Shown piece by piece: positions 7,463 to 9,016 of a stretch of 9,016 nt of DNA. Within the stretch, counting starts at the first letter, position 1; each line of letters begins with the position of its first letter. Location of the stretch: the NCBI GenBank assembly GCA_023452965.1, contig JAEXUU010000647.1, positions 1 through 9,016 on the forward strand, given 5' to 3'. The position numbers and the translations under genes are program-made. This stretch comes from Pseudomonadota bacterium (GTDB taxonomy: Bacteria > Pseudomonadota > Alphaproteobacteria > Rhizobiales > Beijerinckiaceae). The notes under the pieces were generated by a model, which saw only the letters and a program-made list of their open reading frames with translations, was not told the DNA's origin and searched no databases.

Positions 7463-7562
7463 CAGCTTTCTCGCCGGCAAGCTTGGAAATCATCTAAACT
7501 ACTGATTTATTTTACATTTTATCCTGCACCGGGTATCACCGACCGATCTCCCCGAGGTCGTG
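7463..7562 (+). promoter_or_regulatory. AT-rich promoter region of the AraC-family gene
   Basis: This 100-base gap follows the ATPase stop. Positions about 7485-7525 are strikingly AT-rich against the GC-rich surroundings, as expected for a promoter. TTGGAA (7483-7488) with TTTATT (7506-7511) at 17-base spacing is a weak sigma-70 candidate. TTGACA at 7459-7464 overlaps the previous stop codon but has no matching -10. GAGG (7554-7557) lies five bases before the ATG at 7563 and serves as ribosome binding site. No intrinsic terminator for the nuclease operon was seen. Confidence 0.5.
7487..7508. promoter_or_regulatory. Perfect inverted repeat AAATCA-N10-TGATTT, candidate operator
   Basis: AAATCA (7487-7492) and TGATTT (7503-7508) are exact reverse complements around a 10-base centre, 55 bases before the AraC-family start and overlapping the candidate promoter. 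The spacing puts the half-site centres about 16 bases apart, suited to a dimeric regulator. An iron-responsive repressor is a reasonable guess given the siderophore receptor downstream, but the sequence does not match the Irr or Fur consensus well, so the regulator is unidentified. Confidence 0.35.
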
Positions 7563-8426
7563 ATGTCACCTGGTCCTGTTTCCGAACCTTCGTCCGGCGG
7601 AATGCTGAAGCTGTTTTCGGACAGCCTTTCGCTCAAGGCCGGAACCTTCTTCATCGCCGAAGGCGAAAGCGTGACCGGCCCAATGCGCTCGGGGCTCACG
7701 GTCGGCGTGATGCTGGACGGGCGCCAGACGCTGGAGCTCGACGACCGGCCGCCGGTGATGATCGACGGCCCGGCCCTGCTCGTCGCCGCCAATGGCGGCG
7801 AGCATATCCAGCAGCGCACCGGCCTGACGGGCGGCGCGGTGCGCTGCGCGCTGATGCAGTTCGAGCTGGACTTCGTCGCGCGTGAATTCGGCGCCGAACT
7901 CTCGCGACTTTTGCTGCTGTCCGGCCCTGACGATGCCGGCCTCTGGGTCCGCCCGGCGAGCGCCGAACTGCGCGCTCTTGCGCTTCAGATGGCGGAATGC
8001 CGCGTCGGCGACTCGCTCCGCAGCTTCTATCTCGCCGGCAAGGCGCTCGAACTCGGGGCGCTCGCCGTCAACGAGATCATCGGCGAGCGGCCGGTTCGGC
8101 CGGCGAAGCTCGATGCGCGCACGCGCGAGCAGATCCAGGCGGTGCGCGAGATCCTGGAGCAATCCCTGCAGGAACCGCCGAGCCTCTCGGAGCTGGCGCG
8201 TCGCACCGGCCTCAATCCGAGCAAGCTGACCTCGGCCTTCCGTGCCCAGTTCGGCACCAGCGTCTTCGGCTATCTCCAGGAGTACCGGCTGCAGCAGGCG
8301 CATGAACTGATCGCCAGCGGCGAGGCCAGCATCGCCGTCGCCGCCTTCCGCCTCGGCTACAGCCCGGCGCATTTCTCGAGCGCCTTCCGCAAGCGTTTCG
8401 GCATTTCGCCGAGCGCCTTGCGTTGA
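7563..8426 (+). CDS. AraC-family transcriptional regulator, PchR-like
   Basis: This 287-residue regulator has a variable N-terminal sensor domain (about 15-175) and a C-terminal AraC DNA-binding domain (about 188-287). The two helix-turn-helix units are visible: SLSELARRTGLNPSKLTSAFRAQFG (207-231, first HTH) and IAVAAFRLGYSPAHFSSAFRKRFGISPSAL (257-286), the latter being the AraC family signature. The sensor domain, with MLDGRQTLELDDRPPV and an LLVAANGGE-like segment, resembles PchR-type regulators that sense a ferric siderophore in the cytoplasm and activate its receptor gene. The ATG at 7563 follows GAGG by five bases; a GTG directly before it is in frame but too close. The next gene in the same direction is a TonB-dependent siderophore receptor, its likely target. 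Neither the siderophore nor any link to the nuclease operon 100 bp upstream can be inferred. Autoregulation is likely but not shown. Confidence 0.88.
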   Translation: MSPGPVSEPSSGGMLKLFSDSLSLKAGTFFIAEGESVTGPMRSGLTVGVMLDGRQTLELDDRPPVMIDGPALLVAANGGEHIQQRTGLTGGAVRCALMQFELDFVAREFGAELSRLLLLSGPDDAGLWVRPASAELRALALQMAECRVGDSLRSFYLAGKALELGALAVNEIIGERPVRPAKLDARTREQIQAVREILEQSLQEPPSLSELARRTGLNPSKLTSAFRAQFGTSVFGYLQEYRLQQAHELIASGEASIAVAAFRLGYSPAHFSSAFRKRFGISPSALR

Positions 8427-8469
8427 CCACCAGCGGTTCCGCGCCTCGTTTTCTCTCGTTGAAGAGGTT

Positions 8470-8506
8470 CGAAACTGCAGCGAAAGAATTACTGCCGCGA
8501 TCGAAA
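8470..8506 (+). repeat. Three phased CGAAA direct repeats, candidate AraC/PchR-type activator site
   Basis: CGAAA occurs at 8470-8474, 8481-8485 and 8502-8506, all on the plus strand. The starts are 11 and then 21 bases apart, close to one and two helical turns, so all three face the same side of the DNA. The last two extend to CGAAAG. AraC-family activators bind such same-orientation repeats with their two HTH units. The array lies about 90 bases upstream of the receptor ATG, a suitable activator position. Binding by the neighbouring regulator is inferred. Confidence 0.45.
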
Positions 8507-8559
8507 GCCGACTTCGTTGCCCCCAGTGCGGCGTTCCTGAAACAACCCGCACGGGTAAT

Positions 8560-8573
8560 CCACCGCAAGGTGG
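8560..8573 (+). other. CCACC-GCAA-GGTGG hairpin in the receptor leader
   Basis: CCACC (8560-8564) and GGTGG (8569-8573) pair perfectly around GCAA, a GNRA-type tetraloop, giving a compact and stable RNA hairpin. It ends eight bases before the AAAGG ribosome site, so it could modulate translation or stabilise the mRNA. No U run follows, so it is not a terminator. It may also be chance. Confidence 0.35.
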
Positions 8574-8593
8574 CGGGGCAAAGGTCGGGTTCA

Positions 8594-9016
8594 TGAACTT
8601 CATCATCGGCAATCGCACTGCGGCCAAGGCCTCGGTCGCGCTCGCGGCAATCATCGTCGGCTGGTCGGGCTCTGGCCACGCCCAGAACGCGCCGGCGATC
8701 GGCCTCGACACGATCGAGGTCCAGGGCGAGCGGGCGAACGGGCCGGTCGACGGCTATGTCGCGCGGCGCAGCGCCACCGCGACCAAGACCGACACGCCGC
8801 TGATCGAGACGCCGCAATCGGTCAGCGTCGTGCCGCGTGCGCAGATGGACGACCAGGGCGTACAGAGCGTCAGCCAGGCACTGCGCTACAGCGCGAGCGT
8901 TCTGGGTGAAACCCGACTCTCCTCAGGACGTTACGACAGCGTCTTCATCCGCGGATTCGGCGGCAGCGGCGGCAGCGCCGGCTTCATCAACAATCTCGAC
9001 GGCCTGCGCTTGCAGC
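8594..9016 (+). CDS. TonB-dependent siderophore receptor (partial, 5' end)
   Basis: The first 141 codons of an outer-membrane TonB-dependent receptor are present; the frame continues past the right edge. An N-terminal signal peptide is visible: basic NRTAAK, a hydrophobic stretch (about 13-25) and a GHA cleavage site before Q31. DTIEVQGE (about 37-44) is a plausible TonB box. Then comes the start of the plug domain, with KTDTPLIETPQSVSVV, the SVSQALRYSASV helix region, SVFIRGFGG and INNLDGLRL. The segment PLIETPQSVSVV is characteristic of siderophore receptors of the FhuA/FpvA/FoxA type. There is no ~70-residue signalling extension between signal peptide and plug, so regulation through a FecR/FecI-type cascade is unlikely, consistent with control by the adjacent AraC-family protein. 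AAAGG is eight bases before the ATG. The ligand cannot be told; ferric siderophore is inferred from family and regulator. Confidence 0.9.

Larger units (their letters stand above)
8427..8593 (+). promoter_or_regulatory. Regulatory gap upstream of the siderophore receptor
   Basis: This 167-base gap lies between the AraC-family stop and the receptor ATG. From left to right it holds CGAAA repeats (8470-8506), a hairpin (8560-8573) and a ribosome binding site AAAGG (8581-8585), eight bases before the ATG. No confident -35/-10 pair is visible, which fits an activator-dependent promoter. No cobalamin-riboswitch B12 box was found. Confidence 0.5.

Noticed and set aside
6674..7480. 268-codon minus-strand open frame antisense to the ATPase C-terminal domain
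   Set aside because: The sense strand carries signature and Walker B motifs; the antisense translation carries nothing.
7487..7525. Intrinsic terminator for the nuclease operon
   Set aside because: The only dyad has a weak AT-rich 6-bp stem with a 10-base loop, and the following T-rich stretch is interrupted; a promoter/operator reading fits better.
8427..8593. Cobalamin riboswitch upstream of the TonB receptor
   Set aside because: No B12-box-like element and the gap is too short for the aptamer; the receptor's plug and the AraC neighbour indicate a siderophore receptor.
7566..8711. 381-codon minus-strand open frame antisense to the AraC-family gene and receptor start
   Set aside because: It overlaps two motif-supported genes on the other strand and has no ribosome site or domain.

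Overview
The window is compact, GC-rich DNA with short intergenic gaps and ATGA stop/start overlaps. Codon use, Rhizobiales-like protein sequences and the mix of aromatic-acid catabolism with siderophore uptake suggest an alphaproteobacterium of the Hyphomicrobiales, perhaps Bosea or a relative. The genus is inference from general resemblance, not from a search.

Left part (1-3416, minus strand): the lower gallate / protocatechuate 4,5-cleavage pathway. Reading leftwards, a LysR-type regulator (2511-3416) is followed by a PrpF-family 4-oxalomesaconate tautomerase (galD, 1217-2299), a PIG-L-type 4-oxalomesaconate hydratase (galB, 465-1190) and the start of an RraA-fold 4-carboxy-4-hydroxy-2-oxoadipate (CHA) aldolase (galC, 1-468, cut by the window edge). 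The three enzymes are consecutive: oxalomesaconate tautomer conversion, hydration to CHA, then cleavage to pyruvate and oxaloacetate. galB and galC overlap by 4 bp. The ring-cleavage dioxygenase and transporter are not in view.

Middle (3711-7462, plus strand): a two-gene operon of an Mre11/SbcD/YhaO-type metallophosphoesterase and an 876-residue SMC-like ATPase of the Rad50/SbcC/YhaN class, overlapping by 4 bp. The ATPase has complete ABC-type motifs but no CxxC zinc hook. A short, probably beta-rich segment sits at the centre of its coiled coil instead. This is the most unusual gene pair in the window.

Right part (7563-9016, plus strand): an AraC-family regulator of the PchR type and, 167 bp downstream, the first 141 codons of a TonB-dependent siderophore receptor (signal peptide, TonB box and plug domain visible). 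The regulator lies behind an AT-rich island with a perfect inverted repeat. The gap before the receptor holds three helically phased CGAAA repeats and a short GCAA-loop hairpin just before the ribosome binding site. The layout fits siderophore-responsive activation of the receptor.

No tRNA, rRNA, insertion sequence, CRISPR array, phage gene or clear intrinsic terminator was seen. Nothing points convincingly to a wholly new system; the hookless nuclease/ATPase pair and the regulatory repeats are the best leads.
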